Below, one piece after another: positions 51,640 to 60,123 of a DNA stretch of 64,000 nucleotides. Made by a program: the position numbers and the translations under genes. The stretch spans positions 1-64,000 of the forward strand of contig DKQK01000026.1 of the NCBI GenBank assembly GCA_002471665.1. The letters run 5' to 3'. The notes under the pieces were generated by a model, which had not been told where the DNA came from, did not search any database, and was given only the letters and a program-made list of their open reading frames with translations. How positions within the stretch are numbered: the stretch's first letter is position 1; each line of letters starts with the position of its first letter. The DNA comes from Gammaproteobacteria bacterium UBA7310. Its GTDB lineage: Bacteria > Pseudomonadota > Gammaproteobacteria > Pseudomonadales > Ketobacteraceae.

Positions 51640-52089
51640 ATGAAGAAGTGGTTGTTGGTGTTGTTGTTGGGAGTGTCCGCTCCGGTATGGGCAGACGGGT
51701 TATCGGTAGAGCAGGGCTGGGTGCGTCTGGTGCCGCCGGTCAGTCCCAATACGGCAGGTTATCTGATGCTGCATAACGGAGGCGATCAAAACCGGAATCT
51801 GGTGGCGGTGAAAAGCCCCGTGGCGGAGGCAGTGGAAATGCATACGGTGGTGGAGCAGGATGGTGCCATGAGTATGCAGCAGTTGCAGAGCATAGCGGTG
51901 CCGGCTGAGGATTGTGTGATGTTTGAACCGGGCGCTAATCACATTATGTTTATCGGTCTGAAGCAGCCGCTACAAGAAGGCGACACGGTGCCATTGACGT
52001 TGATCTTCGAGGATGGTGAGAACCTAAGCGTCAGTCTGCCGGTGAAACGCGGCCAGAATGATGCCCATCAGCATCATCACCATCATTGA
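51640..52089 (+). CDS. PCuAC-type periplasmic copper chaperone
   Basis: About 149 aa: signal peptide (1-19, ending PVWA), a cupredoxin-like DUF461 domain with the copper-site pattern His/Met (EMHTVV .. MSMQQL .. GANHIMFIGL) and a His-rich tail (AHQHHHHH) that can bind extra copper. Works with SCO in CuA insertion, and lies directly after it. GGAGG is 11 nt before ATG 51640; TTG codons at 51637 and 51631 are alternative starts. The DLH gene follows after 9 bp. Confidence 0.92.
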   Translation: MKKWLLVLLLGVSAPVWADGLSVEQGWVRLVPPVSPNTAGYLMLHNGGDQNRNLVAVKSPVAEAVEMHTVVEQDGAMSMQQLQSIAVPAEDCVMFEPGANHIMFIGLKQPLQEGDTVPLTLIFEDGENLSVSLPVKRGQNDAHQHHHHH

Positions 52090-52098
52090 GGCCAGTGC

Positions 52099-52932
52099 AT
52101 GAAGCAGGTTCCCGGATTTGAGGAATTTCGATTTGCTTACGGCGGCTTTACTCATCGGGTGTTGCGCAAAGGGGATGGCCAGCAACCCGGTGTGCTGATT
52201 ATCCAGGAACTCCCGGGCATCACCCGGGAGACCATTGAGCTGGCTGAACGGTTGCACAGGGATGGTTTTACAGTGTATTTGCCGGTGTTGTTCGGGCAAC
52301 CGGATTCACCGTTCGAGCCGTTGAAGAACCTGGCCAAAGTCTGTGTCAGTTTTGAATTCCGGGTGCTGGCCAACCGGCGCCGGGGGCCGGTGGCGGATTG
52401 GTTGCGGGCGCTGTGCCGACGAATGCAGGCAGAGTGCGGTGACATACCGGTGGGTGCCATCGGCATGTGTTTTACGGGCGGCTTTGCCCTGACGCTGATG
52501 GTGGATGACGCGGTGGCGGCGCCGGTGTCCTGCCAACCCGGTAATATGGACGGCATGGTGGGCAAACAGGCGCGCCGCAGCCTGGGCGTGACGGCAACCG
52601 ATATGGCCGCCGCCCGCAAGCGTTCACAGGAGCAGGGCGTGCCGGTGATGGGGATGCGCTTCAGCAACGACGTTATGTGCCCCCGGGCCCGCTTTGATTA
52701 TCTTCAGGATCAGTTTGGGGATAACTTCAGGCGTATTGAGATTGATTCCTCCCTGTTCAATAAACACCGGATACCGCCCTGGGCGCACTCGGTATTGACG
52801 CTGGATTTTGTCGATAAACCGGATCATCCCACCCGCCAGGCATACGATCAGATGGTGGGGTTTTTTCGTGAGCGGCTTCACAAAAATGGTGCCACCCAGG
52901 ATGGATGCACAGAGATGGGCCATACTGATTAA
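52099..52932 (+). CDS. Dienelactone hydrolase family protein
   Basis: A 277-aa alpha/beta hydrolase with the DLH pattern: Glu in IIQELPGITRE, the Cys nucleophile in GAIGMCFTGGFALTL (about 130), Asp near FSNDVMCPRARFD and His in WAHSVLTLDF. Cytoplasmic. DLH enzymes open lactones in aromatic breakdown, but many family members have other ester substrates; no ring-cleavage genes are near. It may be co-transcribed with the copper chaperones, without an obvious functional link. Confidence 0.85.
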   Translation: MKQVPGFEEFRFAYGGFTHRVLRKGDGQQPGVLIIQELPGITRETIELAERLHRDGFTVYLPVLFGQPDSPFEPLKNLAKVCVSFEFRVLANRRRGPVADWLRALCRRMQAECGDIPVGAIGMCFTGGFALTLMVDDAVAAPVSCQPGNMDGMVGKQARRSLGVTATDMAAARKRSQEQGVPVMGMRFSNDVMCPRARFDYLQDQFGDNFRRIEIDSSLFNKHRIPPWAHSVLTLDFVDKPDHPTRQAYDQMVGFFRERLHKNGATQDGCTEMGHTD

Positions 52933-53067
52933 AGAGTTACGACTGCGGCCAGCAAAGTGAACAGACTTGTTGGCCGTTGTAACAATTCAAAAAAATATCC
53001 CCGAATTCGGATTTAGATGTCAGCGCATCTGACTTCAGGGCCTTGGGGTGAAATAAGGAGAACAATC

Positions 53068-53964
53068 ATGACGCGAGCCCTTTGCTTCGGTGCACTGTTG
53101 TGCGCTATTTCAATGCTGTCCACCCCGCTGCAGGCCGAAGAGCCACAGGCTCCGGATGAGCAGGCGCAGATCCAGGCCTGGATCGAAAACTTTGAAGCCG
53201 GTCTTGACCGTCAGACCGGGACCATCGCCCTGCCGAATGGGGTTGCCAGCCTGAATGTGCCTGATGGGTTTTATTATTTGTCACCGCAGGATTCCCAACG
53301 GGTGCTGGTGGAGGCCTGGGGTAATCCCGAAGGTGAACCACCTCTGGGTATGCTGTTTCCCGCCGACAAGTCACCTCTGGATGCCGATTCCTGGGGGGTT
53401 ACCATTGAGTACAGTGAAGACGGCTATGTGTCCGATGACGATGCCCATGAGATTGATTTCAACGAACTGCTGGCTGACATGAAGAGTAGCACCCAGCAGG
53501 AAAGTGCAGAACGCGTCCGCCTGGGTTACGAGCCCATTGAGCTGATCGATTGGGCCGCGCAGCCCTACTACGATGGTGTGGACCATAAGCTGCACTGGGC
53601 ACAGGAACTGAAATTTGGTGATGCCCAAGACCATACACTCAATTACAACATCAGGGTGCTGGGCCGCAAAGGTTACCTGTTGATGAATTTCATTGCCGAC
53701 ATGAATCAACTACCGGAGATCAACCAGAACGTGGACAGTGTACTGGCCATGGCCAGCTTCAACGACGGCTACCGCTACGATGAGTTTGATCCGGAATACG
53801 ACACCTATGCAGCCTATGGTATCGGCGGCCTGGTGGCCGGAAAAGTGCTGGCAAAAACCGGCCTTCTGGCTGGGCTGCTGCTGTTCCTGAAAAAGTTTGG
53901 TGTAATCATACTTGCCGCTGGTGGCGGCCTGCTGGTGAAGTTGTTCAAGGGTAGTAAAGCCTGA
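53068..53964 (+). CDS. DUF2167 membrane protein
   Basis: About 298 aa: signal peptide (MTRALCFGALLCAISMLSTP), a DUF2167 region (GTIALPNGVASLNVPDGFYYL, WGVTIEYSEDGYVSDDDA and LHWAQELKFG), and two hydrophobic helices at the C-terminus (GIGGLVAGKVLAKTGLLAGLLLF, listed as GKVLAKTGLLAGLLLFLKKF, then GVIILAAGGGLLVKLF). ATG 53068 has a consensus AAGGAG. Function is unknown in the family. It converges on the pirin gene. Confidence 0.88.
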   Translation: MTRALCFGALLCAISMLSTPLQAEEPQAPDEQAQIQAWIENFEAGLDRQTGTIALPNGVASLNVPDGFYYLSPQDSQRVLVEAWGNPEGEPPLGMLFPADKSPLDADSWGVTIEYSEDGYVSDDDAHEIDFNELLADMKSSTQQESAERVRLGYEPIELIDWAAQPYYDGVDHKLHWAQELKFGDAQDHTLNYNIRVLGRKGYLLMNFIADMNQLPEINQNVDSVLAMASFNDGYRYDEFDPEYDTYAAYGIGGLVAGKVLAKTGLLAGLLLFLKKFGVIILAAGGGLLVKLFKGSKA

Positions 53965-53993
53965 TCTCCGCTCAAGCGTGGGTGGCGGCCAGG

Positions 53994-54833
53994 CTATTCG
54001 GCAACCAGGGTGCCGGCCTGGTAATCCTGGATGGCCGTTTCAATCTGCTGGCGGCTGTTCATAACAAACGGACCGTATTGCACCACAGGTTCCGCCAATG
54101 GCTTGCCTGCCAACAGTAAAAGCCGGGCGCTGTTGGCGGTGCGCAGGGTGATCTCGCCGCGATGCTCCAGGCTCACCAGCTGTGCTTCCCGCAGCGGTTC
54201 CCCTGCCACCTCCACTTTGCCTTCATAGAGATAAAGCAGACAGGCCATGGCCGCATCCAGCGGCAACACCAAAGGTGCATCACCCTTCATTTCTATATCC
54301 CACACCTGCGGCGCGGTGGCCCGGTTTCTGATCGGGCCGGAAATGATCTCTGTGCCCACCGTGAGGTTGCCACCCAGGACACGGATCAGGTGTTTACCTA
54401 CCAACACGGTTGGAATGTCGCCTGGTTCCAGATTGTGGTACTCAGCAGCCCGCATTTTTTCAGCAGCCGGTAAGTTCAGCCACAGTTGAAAACCGTGGAA
54501 GGCGCCGTCCTGCTGCAGGGGCATTTCGGAATGGATGACCCCCCGTCCCGCCGTCATCCATTGTGCGCCGCCGCTTGAGATTACACCGCGGTTGCCCATG
54601 TGATCCTGATGTTCCAGTTGGCCTTGTCGCATATAGGTAATGGATTCAAAGCCACGGTGGGGATGGGCAGGGAAGCCGGCTGCGTAATCACTGCCATCTT
54701 CGGATCGGATTTCATCCAGCATCAGAAACGGGTCCATCACCGAATAATCCCCGGTGGGGACAACCCGTTTGATTTTGACGCCGGCTCCGTCAGATGCCGG
54801 ACGGGCAGGGATGCAATGTCGGATGGTCGTCAT
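53994..54833 (-). CDS. Pirin family protein
   Basis: A 279-aa bicupin. The N-terminal cupin metal site is in PAHPHRGFESITYM, with further ligands in HQDHMG and GVIHSEMPL. Pirins bind Fe and include quercetinases and redox-sensing regulators; the role here is not predictable. It follows azoR by 53 bp on the same strand, so both may be under the LysR regulator. Confidence 0.9.
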   Translation of the reverse strand: MTTIRHCIPARPASDGAGVKIKRVVPTGDYSVMDPFLMLDEIRSEDGSDYAAGFPAHPHRGFESITYMRQGQLEHQDHMGNRGVISSGGAQWMTAGRGVIHSEMPLQQDGAFHGFQLWLNLPAAEKMRAAEYHNLEPGDIPTVLVGKHLIRVLGGNLTVGTEIISGPIRNRATAPQVWDIEMKGDAPLVLPLDAAMACLLYLYEGKVEVAGEPLREAQLVSLEHRGEITLRTANSARLLLLAGKPLAEPVVQYGPFVMNSRQQIETAIQDYQAGTLVAE

Positions 54834-54886
54834 GGCCGCTTCTCCTCTGGGTGTGCCGGATGGGATATCCGGGTGGTTGCTGTGCT

Positions 54887-55489
54887 TTATGACTCCAGTA
54901 ACTGGTTAATTTCCTGTTTCGCCTGATCGATGATTGCCGGTGCCTGCTCAGCGTTCATGTTCAGCTTCTCCGCCAGCACGAATTCCACATCCGTTATGCC
55001 GAGAAAGCCCAGGAACATTTTCAGGTAGGGTGTCTGGGTATCATTGGAGGTTCCTGCGTAGGCGCCGCCGCGGGCTCCCAACACATACGCCTTGGTATTC
55101 TTCACCAGGCCTACGGGGCCATTTTCAGTGTAATTGAAGGTGGTTCCGGCCCGTGCCACCTGATCAATCCAGGCTTTCAGGGTGGAGGGGATTCCGAAGT
55201 TGTACATGGGCACGCTCAACACCAGAACGTCCGTATTCATCAACTCTTCAACCAGGGTGTCCCCCAGCTGCGCTCGCTCCTGTTGTGCTTCGCTCCGCTC
55301 GTCGGCAGCCGTGATATTGGCTTGAAAGGTTTCCGCGTCCAAATGGGGAACAGGATCCTTGGCCAAATCCCGTACTGTGACGGAAGCGTCGGGGTGCCGG
55401 GCGGACATTTGCTCGAGGAAATGCTGCGCCAACTCGCTGGATTTTCCATTGTCGCCGAAGATGCTGCTGCTGATGTGAAGAATGTTCAT
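54887..55489 (-). CDS. azoR: FMN-dependent NADH-azoreductase
   Basis: About 200 aa with a flavodoxin-like fold: MNILHISSSIFGDNGKSS phosphate loop and VPMYNFGIPSTLKAWIDQV flavin site, plus ARGGAYAG. Quinone and azo-dye reductase activity protects against electrophiles. AAGGAG lies 7 nt before ATG 55489. It is divergent from a LysR regulator; LysR-azoR pairs responding to quinones are common. Confidence 0.9.
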   Translation of the reverse strand: MNILHISSSIFGDNGKSSELAQHFLEQMSARHPDASVTVRDLAKDPVPHLDAETFQANITAADERSEAQQERAQLGDTLVEELMNTDVLVLSVPMYNFGIPSTLKAWIDQVARAGTTFNYTENGPVGLVKNTKAYVLGARGGAYAGTSNDTQTPYLKMFLGFLGITDVEFVLAEKLNMNAEQAPAIIDQAKQEINQLLES

Positions 55490-55609
55490 GGTCAAGCTCC
55501 TTGTGGGTCATGATCTCGATGGATGTGTGTAATGATAAATCGAATAATTTGAATTAAAATACGATAAATTCGCTAAAAATATTCGAACATTTCGATTGGT
55601 GGAGGCCCT

Positions 55610-56554
55610 ATGCCGGCAACACAGGTACCCAGAGTGACGCTGGAACAATGGCGCGCGTTTCAAGCGGTGGTGGAGTGCGGCGGCTACGCCCAGGCCGCTC
55701 AGGCGATCCATAAAACCCAGTCCACCCTCAGCTATTCTATTCAGAAGCTGGAGCAGTCGCTGGGGGTACAAGTGCTGGAAGTGAAAGGGCGCAAAGCCCA
55801 CCTTACCAGTGCGGGAGAGGTGCTGCTGCGACGCTCGCGTCAGTTGTTGGACAGCGCGCTGTCCCTGGAGACCATCGCCGACAACCTGTCCCGAGGTATC
55901 GAGGCGCGCCTGGATCTGGCGGTGGAAGTGGTGTTTCCCTACGATGAGCTGCTTTGCGTGCTGGCGGAATTTTCCCGGGGCTTTCCCGATACCCGGGTCG
56001 AGCTGGTGGAATCCGTGCTCTCCGGCGGGCACGATCTGTTGTTGTCCGGGTTGGTGGACATACTGGTGTCAACGGTGGTCCCCCAGGGTTTTGTCGGGGA
56101 GCCTTTGCTGCGGCTGGAATTCGTTTGCGTAACCAGTCCGGATCATCCCCTGCAGCAATTGGGCCGCGCCGTGACGCTGCAGGATCTGAAACAGCATCGG
56201 CAAATGGTGACGCGGGATTCCGGGCCTCAGCGGCGCTTCAGCGCTCCCTGGCTGGAGGCGGAGCAGCGCTGGACGGTGAGTAACATCACCACCTCCATTC
56301 GTGCCATCAAAAGTGGTTTAGGGTTCGCCTGGGTGCCGCGACTGCAGGTGGCGGAGGAATTAAACGCCGGTACCCTGAAGCCGGTGAATATGGAAGAGGG
56401 CGGGCATCGCTACGGGCAGCTGTATTTGGTGTATAAAGATAAGGATGCAGCGGGCCCAGCGGCTCGGTTTCTCACCCAGTTGCTTCTGGATCGCTGTCGT
56501 AATATGAAATCACTGCAACCCAGGGGAGAGGACTTTGATCTTAAAATGGATTAG
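55610..56554 (+). CDS. LysR-family transcriptional regulator
   Basis: 314 aa: N-terminal winged HTH (VTLEQWRAFQAVVECGGYAQ, QSTLSYSIQKLEQSLGVQVL) and a periplasmic-binding-protein-like effector domain (about 95-300). GGAGG precedes ATG 55610. Divergent from azoR; the 120-bp AT-rich gap carries several TTCG/CGAA words that could form LysR boxes, but no single T-N11-A dyad stands out. It probably regulates azoR. Confidence 0.92.
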   Translation: MPATQVPRVTLEQWRAFQAVVECGGYAQAAQAIHKTQSTLSYSIQKLEQSLGVQVLEVKGRKAHLTSAGEVLLRRSRQLLDSALSLETIADNLSRGIEARLDLAVEVVFPYDELLCVLAEFSRGFPDTRVELVESVLSGGHDLLLSGLVDILVSTVVPQGFVGEPLLRLEFVCVTSPDHPLQQLGRAVTLQDLKQHRQMVTRDSGPQRRFSAPWLEAEQRWTVSNITTSIRAIKSGLGFAWVPRLQVAEELNAGTLKPVNMEEGGHRYGQLYLVYKDKDAAGPAARFLTQLLLDRCRNMKSLQPRGEDFDLKMD

Positions 56555-57473
56555 TACCTTGTTTTTGTGTTGTATGAGTGTCTGGGTTCACGCTGAGATT
56601 TATCAGTGGAAGGATGCCGCGGGCCGGGTCCATTATTCCGATGAAGCGCCGGACGATACCGACGTCAAAACCGTTACACCCAATACGGAACGGTTGGGCG
56701 TACGCTTGAGCAAGCCGGATGAATCCGCCGCCTGGTCGGAGCAGGCCCTGACGAACAAAAAACCAAGCACAGGCATCCTCTCCCGCCGCCCGCAATCGGT
56801 GCCGGAGGATGCGTCGGAAGATGATCTGTGCGAAGGCGTGGTGGGTGATTGTTTTACCGAACAGCAGGACTACGTATGTAAACTGCGCTTTAGTCTGCCC
56901 TGTAAAAAAATCTATCACTGGAAAGTGTGTCTGCAGCAGGATTGTGAGCAGAAGGATATTTCCGATCGCTGCAATTCTCCCTTTCATCTATTGGATCGTC
57001 GCCCGCCGGTGCTCACCGGTTTGCAGATGGGGCGGGCAATGCCCCTGCAGGCGCTGGTGTCGGAAAGGGATTGGCAATGTCTGGTCCAGCATGGATTTTA
57101 CTGTGATGAAGTGGCATCGGAATCCATCTGCCAGCAGCGTTTTGGTCAAAGTTGCAGTGCGCTGAAAAACTGGGCCGATGAAGCTCGTACCCGCTGCCGG
57201 AAGCAACGTGGTAGCGATTGCGATGATATTGACAGCTGGAAACAGTTTCGGCCCTTGTCACATGAGGAGCGGCAAAAAGCCGGAGTGCGGTTGGCCACAG
57301 GCGGCAGTACCTCCCGTGATCTATTGATGGAATCGCTGGGAGTGGAACAGGATAACCCGGATCAGTATCCCCAATTGCAGCAGGCCCTGGAATCGCTTAC
57401 CGGGCTTAATATACGCGACCGCCGCCGTCGGTTTGACTGTGATGCGGAATGGAAAGAGTTCAAACCCCGCTGA
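56535..57473 (+). CDS. Cys-rich exported DUF4124 protein
   Basis: 312 aa: signal peptide (1-20), a DUF4124 domain (EIYQWKDAAGRVHYSDEAP), a charged linker and a C-terminal region with about 14 Cys residues in regular pairs (CEGVVGDC, CKLRFSLPC, CLQQDC, CDEVASESIC, CRKQRGSDCDD), suggesting disulfides in the periplasm. The start is a TTG at 56535 with GGGGAGAGGA upstream, overlapping the LysR gene by 20 nt. Only the N-terminal domain is recognisable; function unknown. Confidence 0.82.
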   Translation: MILKWISTLFLCCMSVWVHAEIYQWKDAAGRVHYSDEAPDDTDVKTVTPNTERLGVRLSKPDESAAWSEQALTNKKPSTGILSRRPQSVPEDASEDDLCEGVVGDCFTEQQDYVCKLRFSLPCKKIYHWKVCLQQDCEQKDISDRCNSPFHLLDRRPPVLTGLQMGRAMPLQALVSERDWQCLVQHGFYCDEVASESICQQRFGQSCSALKNWADEARTRCRKQRGSDCDDIDSWKQFRPLSHEERQKAGVRLATGGSTSRDLLMESLGVEQDNPDQYPQLQQALESLTGLNIRDRRRRFDCDAEWKEFKPR

Positions 57474-57678
57474 GCAGGATGACCTCTTCATTCACACAAG
57501 TTGTTGTAAGATGCCAGTCCGTTTTTCTGCAGGCTTGGGTAGAATGTCCGCATGTTCAGTTGATGAACGAAGCTGTGTTGACTTTCACTGTTATGGGTAA
57601 AGGGCTACAGAGGGTCCGTTTTCCTGTTCAGGGAAGGCCAAATATATCTTCTCTTTTTAGCATTTGTGCGTTGAATGC

Positions 57679-57727
57679 ACTCGCCACGCTGTAGATTGGG
57701 CTGCATGTGGCGAGTTCTTCTTTTTCC
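57679..57727 (+). terminator. Terminator after the DUF4124 gene
   Basis: ACTCGCCAC/GTGGCGAGT (9 bp) with a 19-nt loop, followed by TCTTCTTTTT. It faces + strand transcription and lies 12 bp before the stop of the convergent ndh gene. The 200 bp between the DUF4124 stop and this hairpin show nothing else I can support. Confidence 0.8.
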
Positions 57728-57739
57728 GGCCTGGCCTGG

Positions 57740-59035
57740 TCAGTGTAATTTCAAGGTAGGGCTGGCCCGTCGATTTATTCGATCCCGCAAAATCAACAGC
57801 AAGGTTCTGAACACACCGTGCAGGGTGAACTGGTGCATGCGGTACAGCGTGATGTACATAAAGCGCGCCAGCTTGCCTTCAAAGGTGAAATCCTTGCTCA
57901 GGTTGCCCATGATGTTGCCCACGCTGCCATTTTTACTCAATGAAATCAACGATCCCTTATCCTGATATTCAAAGGTCAGCAGTGGCTTGCCGGCCAATCG
58001 GCGCTGCAGGGATTTGGCCAGCAGCTTAGCCTGCTGGTGGGCGGACTGTGCCCGTGGGGGCACCGGCGTATCTGCATCATGGCGCGGACATTGGGCGCAG
58101 TCGCCAAAGGCAAAAACATCATCGTCCCGGGTTGTCTGCAGTGTGGCTTTCACCACCAGCTGGTTGATGCGATTACTCTCCAGTCCGGCGATGCCATGTA
58201 AAAAATCCGGTGCCTTGATGCCGGCGCTCCATACTTTCAGAAAGGCGGGAACAAACTTGCCACTCTTGGTGTGCAAGCCATCGGCGGTGATTTCCGTCAC
58301 CATTTCGCCGGTCAATACCTTGATGTTCAACTCGTTGAGTTGGCGCAATATGGCAGCAGAGGCTTTTTCAGAAAGCACCGGCAATACCCGGTCTGCAGCT
58401 TCAATAATGGTGATGGTCAGGTTCTCCGGTTTGATTTGATCGAAACCGTATTCCACCAGTTCGTGGGCTGAATGGTTCAGCTCTGCCGCCAACTCCACTC
58501 CGGTTGCGCCGGCACCGACAATAGCAATACTACAATGTTTGGGGTCGGCGCTGGGATCCTGGTTTGCTTTTAAATACTTATTAAGAAATTTGCGATGAAA
58601 CGTTTCGGCGGCTGAACGCTTGTCCAGGAAAATACAATGTTCCGCTGCACCCTGGGTACCAAAATCATTGGTGTTGCTGCCGATGGCGATCACCAGAGTA
58701 TCGTATCCCAGGCGTCGCTCCGGCAGTATTTGCTCGCCCTCAACCACATGAGCTTCCAGAATCACCTCTTTGCCCTGGCGGTCCAGACCATTCATGCGGC
58801 CCATGATGAACTTGAATCGGTGACGCTGGGCGTGTGCCACGTAGTTGAGTTCATCCACGTCGGCATTCAGCACACCGGCAGCCACCTCGTGCAGGCGGGG
58901 CTTCCAAAGGTGAGTCATGTTGGCATCCACCAAAGTGATTTCTGCCTGGCCACGCTTGCCTGCCTTGTTTCCCAGCAGCGTGGCAAGTTCAAGGCCGCCG
59001 GCGCCGCCTCCAACGATGACGATACGATGAGTCAT
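57740..59035 (-). CDS. ndh: Type II NADH:quinone oxidoreductase
   Basis: A 431-aa single-subunit respiratory dehydrogenase passing electrons from NADH to quinone without proton pumping. FAD site IVIVGGGAGGLELA (4-17), second Rossmann motif IVGAGATGVELAAEL for NADH, the FAFGDCAQCPR motif (about 310) and a C-terminal amphipathic region ending PTLKLH. Very close to E. coli Ndh along its length. The 249-bp gap upstream holds two dyads (ACAGTT-TTGT-AACTGT at 59220-59235 and GGCCA-N6-TGGCC near 59187-59202) that could take part in its regulation. Confidence 0.95.
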   Translation of the reverse strand: MTHRIVIVGGGAGGLELATLLGNKAGKRGQAEITLVDANMTHLWKPRLHEVAAGVLNADVDELNYVAHAQRHRFKFIMGRMNGLDRQGKEVILEAHVVEGEQILPERRLGYDTLVIAIGSNTNDFGTQGAAEHCIFLDKRSAAETFHRKFLNKYLKANQDPSADPKHCSIAIVGAGATGVELAAELNHSAHELVEYGFDQIKPENLTITIIEAADRVLPVLSEKASAAILRQLNELNIKVLTGEMVTEITADGLHTKSGKFVPAFLKVWSAGIKAPDFLHGIAGLESNRINQLVVKATLQTTRDDDVFAFGDCAQCPRHDADTPVPPRAQSAHQQAKLLAKSLQRRLAGKPLLTFEYQDKGSLISLSKNGSVGNIMGNLSKDFTFEGKLARFMYITLYRMHQFTLHGVFRTLLLILRDRINRRASPTLKLH

Positions 59036-59284
59036 AGTAGTTACCTTTACAATGTTAGAAACCGGTTCCCGTCAGATGTGCGGGGGCTGGTGTTCTGGCC
59101 ATGGATGACACCAGCGATAAAATTCGTTAGTCAGCAATGTGAAACTGCTCGGTCAGCAACAGGGGTGACCGTGGTTGTGGTGGGCGGCCATTCTAGTGGC
59201 CAATCTGACGCACGCAATGACAGTTTTGTAACTGTGAGCGGTCTCCAGGGCAATAGTATCTCCGGCAAACTGTGCTGGTACAAG

Positions 59285-59668
59285 TCAGCTTTCCAGATCC
59301 TGATAATGTTCGGGTACAAAGCGTGGGGTACACAATGCCAGAAAAATCAAATCGTCTTCACCAGGGTTGTGGATGCGTTGTCGCATGCCGGCGGGAATGA
59401 TCACAGTGTCTCCGGGGTGTACCGCTGCAGCGGGGTGGTCACCGACTTCCACCAGCCCTGTTCCAGACAGTATCTGATAGCGCTCCACCGTGTTGTGCAG
59501 GCAGTGCCAATGGGTGGTGCGGCCCGGTGTGACCCGAGCCCGGGCGATGGACAGTGCGGGGTCACAGTCTGAGTTAAGCTGCTCGATGATGTAACAGCCT
59601 TCCTCAAAAAAATATTCGGCATCCACATTGAATTTGAGTACCGCAGGGTGTAATCCCGATTCAGACAT
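59285..59668 (-). CDS. Small cupin-domain protein
   Basis: A 127-aa single cupin: motif 1 around THWHCLHNTVERYQILSG (metal His/His/Glu) and motif 2 in GDTVIIPAGMRQRIHN. Single-cupin proteins include sugar epimerases and dioxygenases; the substrate is unknown. It is the last gene of a tight clc-hemJ-cupin operon (8 bp after hemJ). Confidence 0.88.
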   Translation of the reverse strand: MSESGLHPAVLKFNVDAEYFFEEGCYIIEQLNSDCDPALSIARARVTPGRTTHWHCLHNTVERYQILSGTGLVEVGDHPAAAVHPGDTVIIPAGMRQRIHNPGEDDLIFLALCTPRFVPEHYQDLES

Positions 59669-59676
59669 TGCAGTGC

Positions 59677-60117
59677 CTACAAAGGTTGTTTCAGAGTTGC
59701 CAGAATAATGACCGCTACCAGGATGAAAACAGGAACTTCGTTGAATACACGATAGAAAGATTCCGAGCGGGTGTTTTCATTGCGGGCAAATTTTTTCAGC
59801 ATGGCACCACACAGGTGATGATAGCCAATCAACAGTATGATCAGCGTCAGTTTTATGTGCATCCACAAAGCGGATTTAAAGTAAGGATCCCAGCGATCAA
59901 CCAGCATCCAGATGCCCAGTATCAACGCCACAATCATTGAGGGCGTCATGATGCCACGATACAGTTTTCGCTCCATGATTTTGAAACGTTCGGAGCCCTG
60001 GGTGTCACCTTCGGCATTAGCCTGGCAGTGATAAACAAACAACCTTGGTAAATAGAACAGCGCTGCAAACCAGCAGACAACGGCGATAATGTGAAATGCT
60101 TTAACCCAGAGCATCAT
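59677..60117 (-). CDS. hemJ: Protoporphyrinogen oxidase HemJ
   Basis: A 146-aa inner-membrane protein with four to five TM helices. The family residues are present: the N-terminal His in WVKAFHIIAVVCWFA and the ERKLYRGIMTPSM and IKLTLIILLIGYHH segments. HemJ converts protoporphyrinogen IX to protoporphyrin IX in heme synthesis and is common where HemG/HemY is missing. It sits 6 bp after clc. Confidence 0.93.
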   Translation of the reverse strand: MMLWVKAFHIIAVVCWFAALFYLPRLFVYHCQANAEGDTQGSERFKIMERKLYRGIMTPSMIVALILGIWMLVDRWDPYFKSALWMHIKLTLIILLIGYHHLCGAMLKKFARNENTRSESFYRVFNEVPVFILVAVIILATLKQPL

Positions 60118-60123
60118 GCATCC

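Noticed and set aside
55496..55609. Several TTCG/CGAA words between azoR and the LysR gene
   Set aside because: The gap is AT-rich and no clear T-N11-A dyad could be fixed; left as a general possibility.
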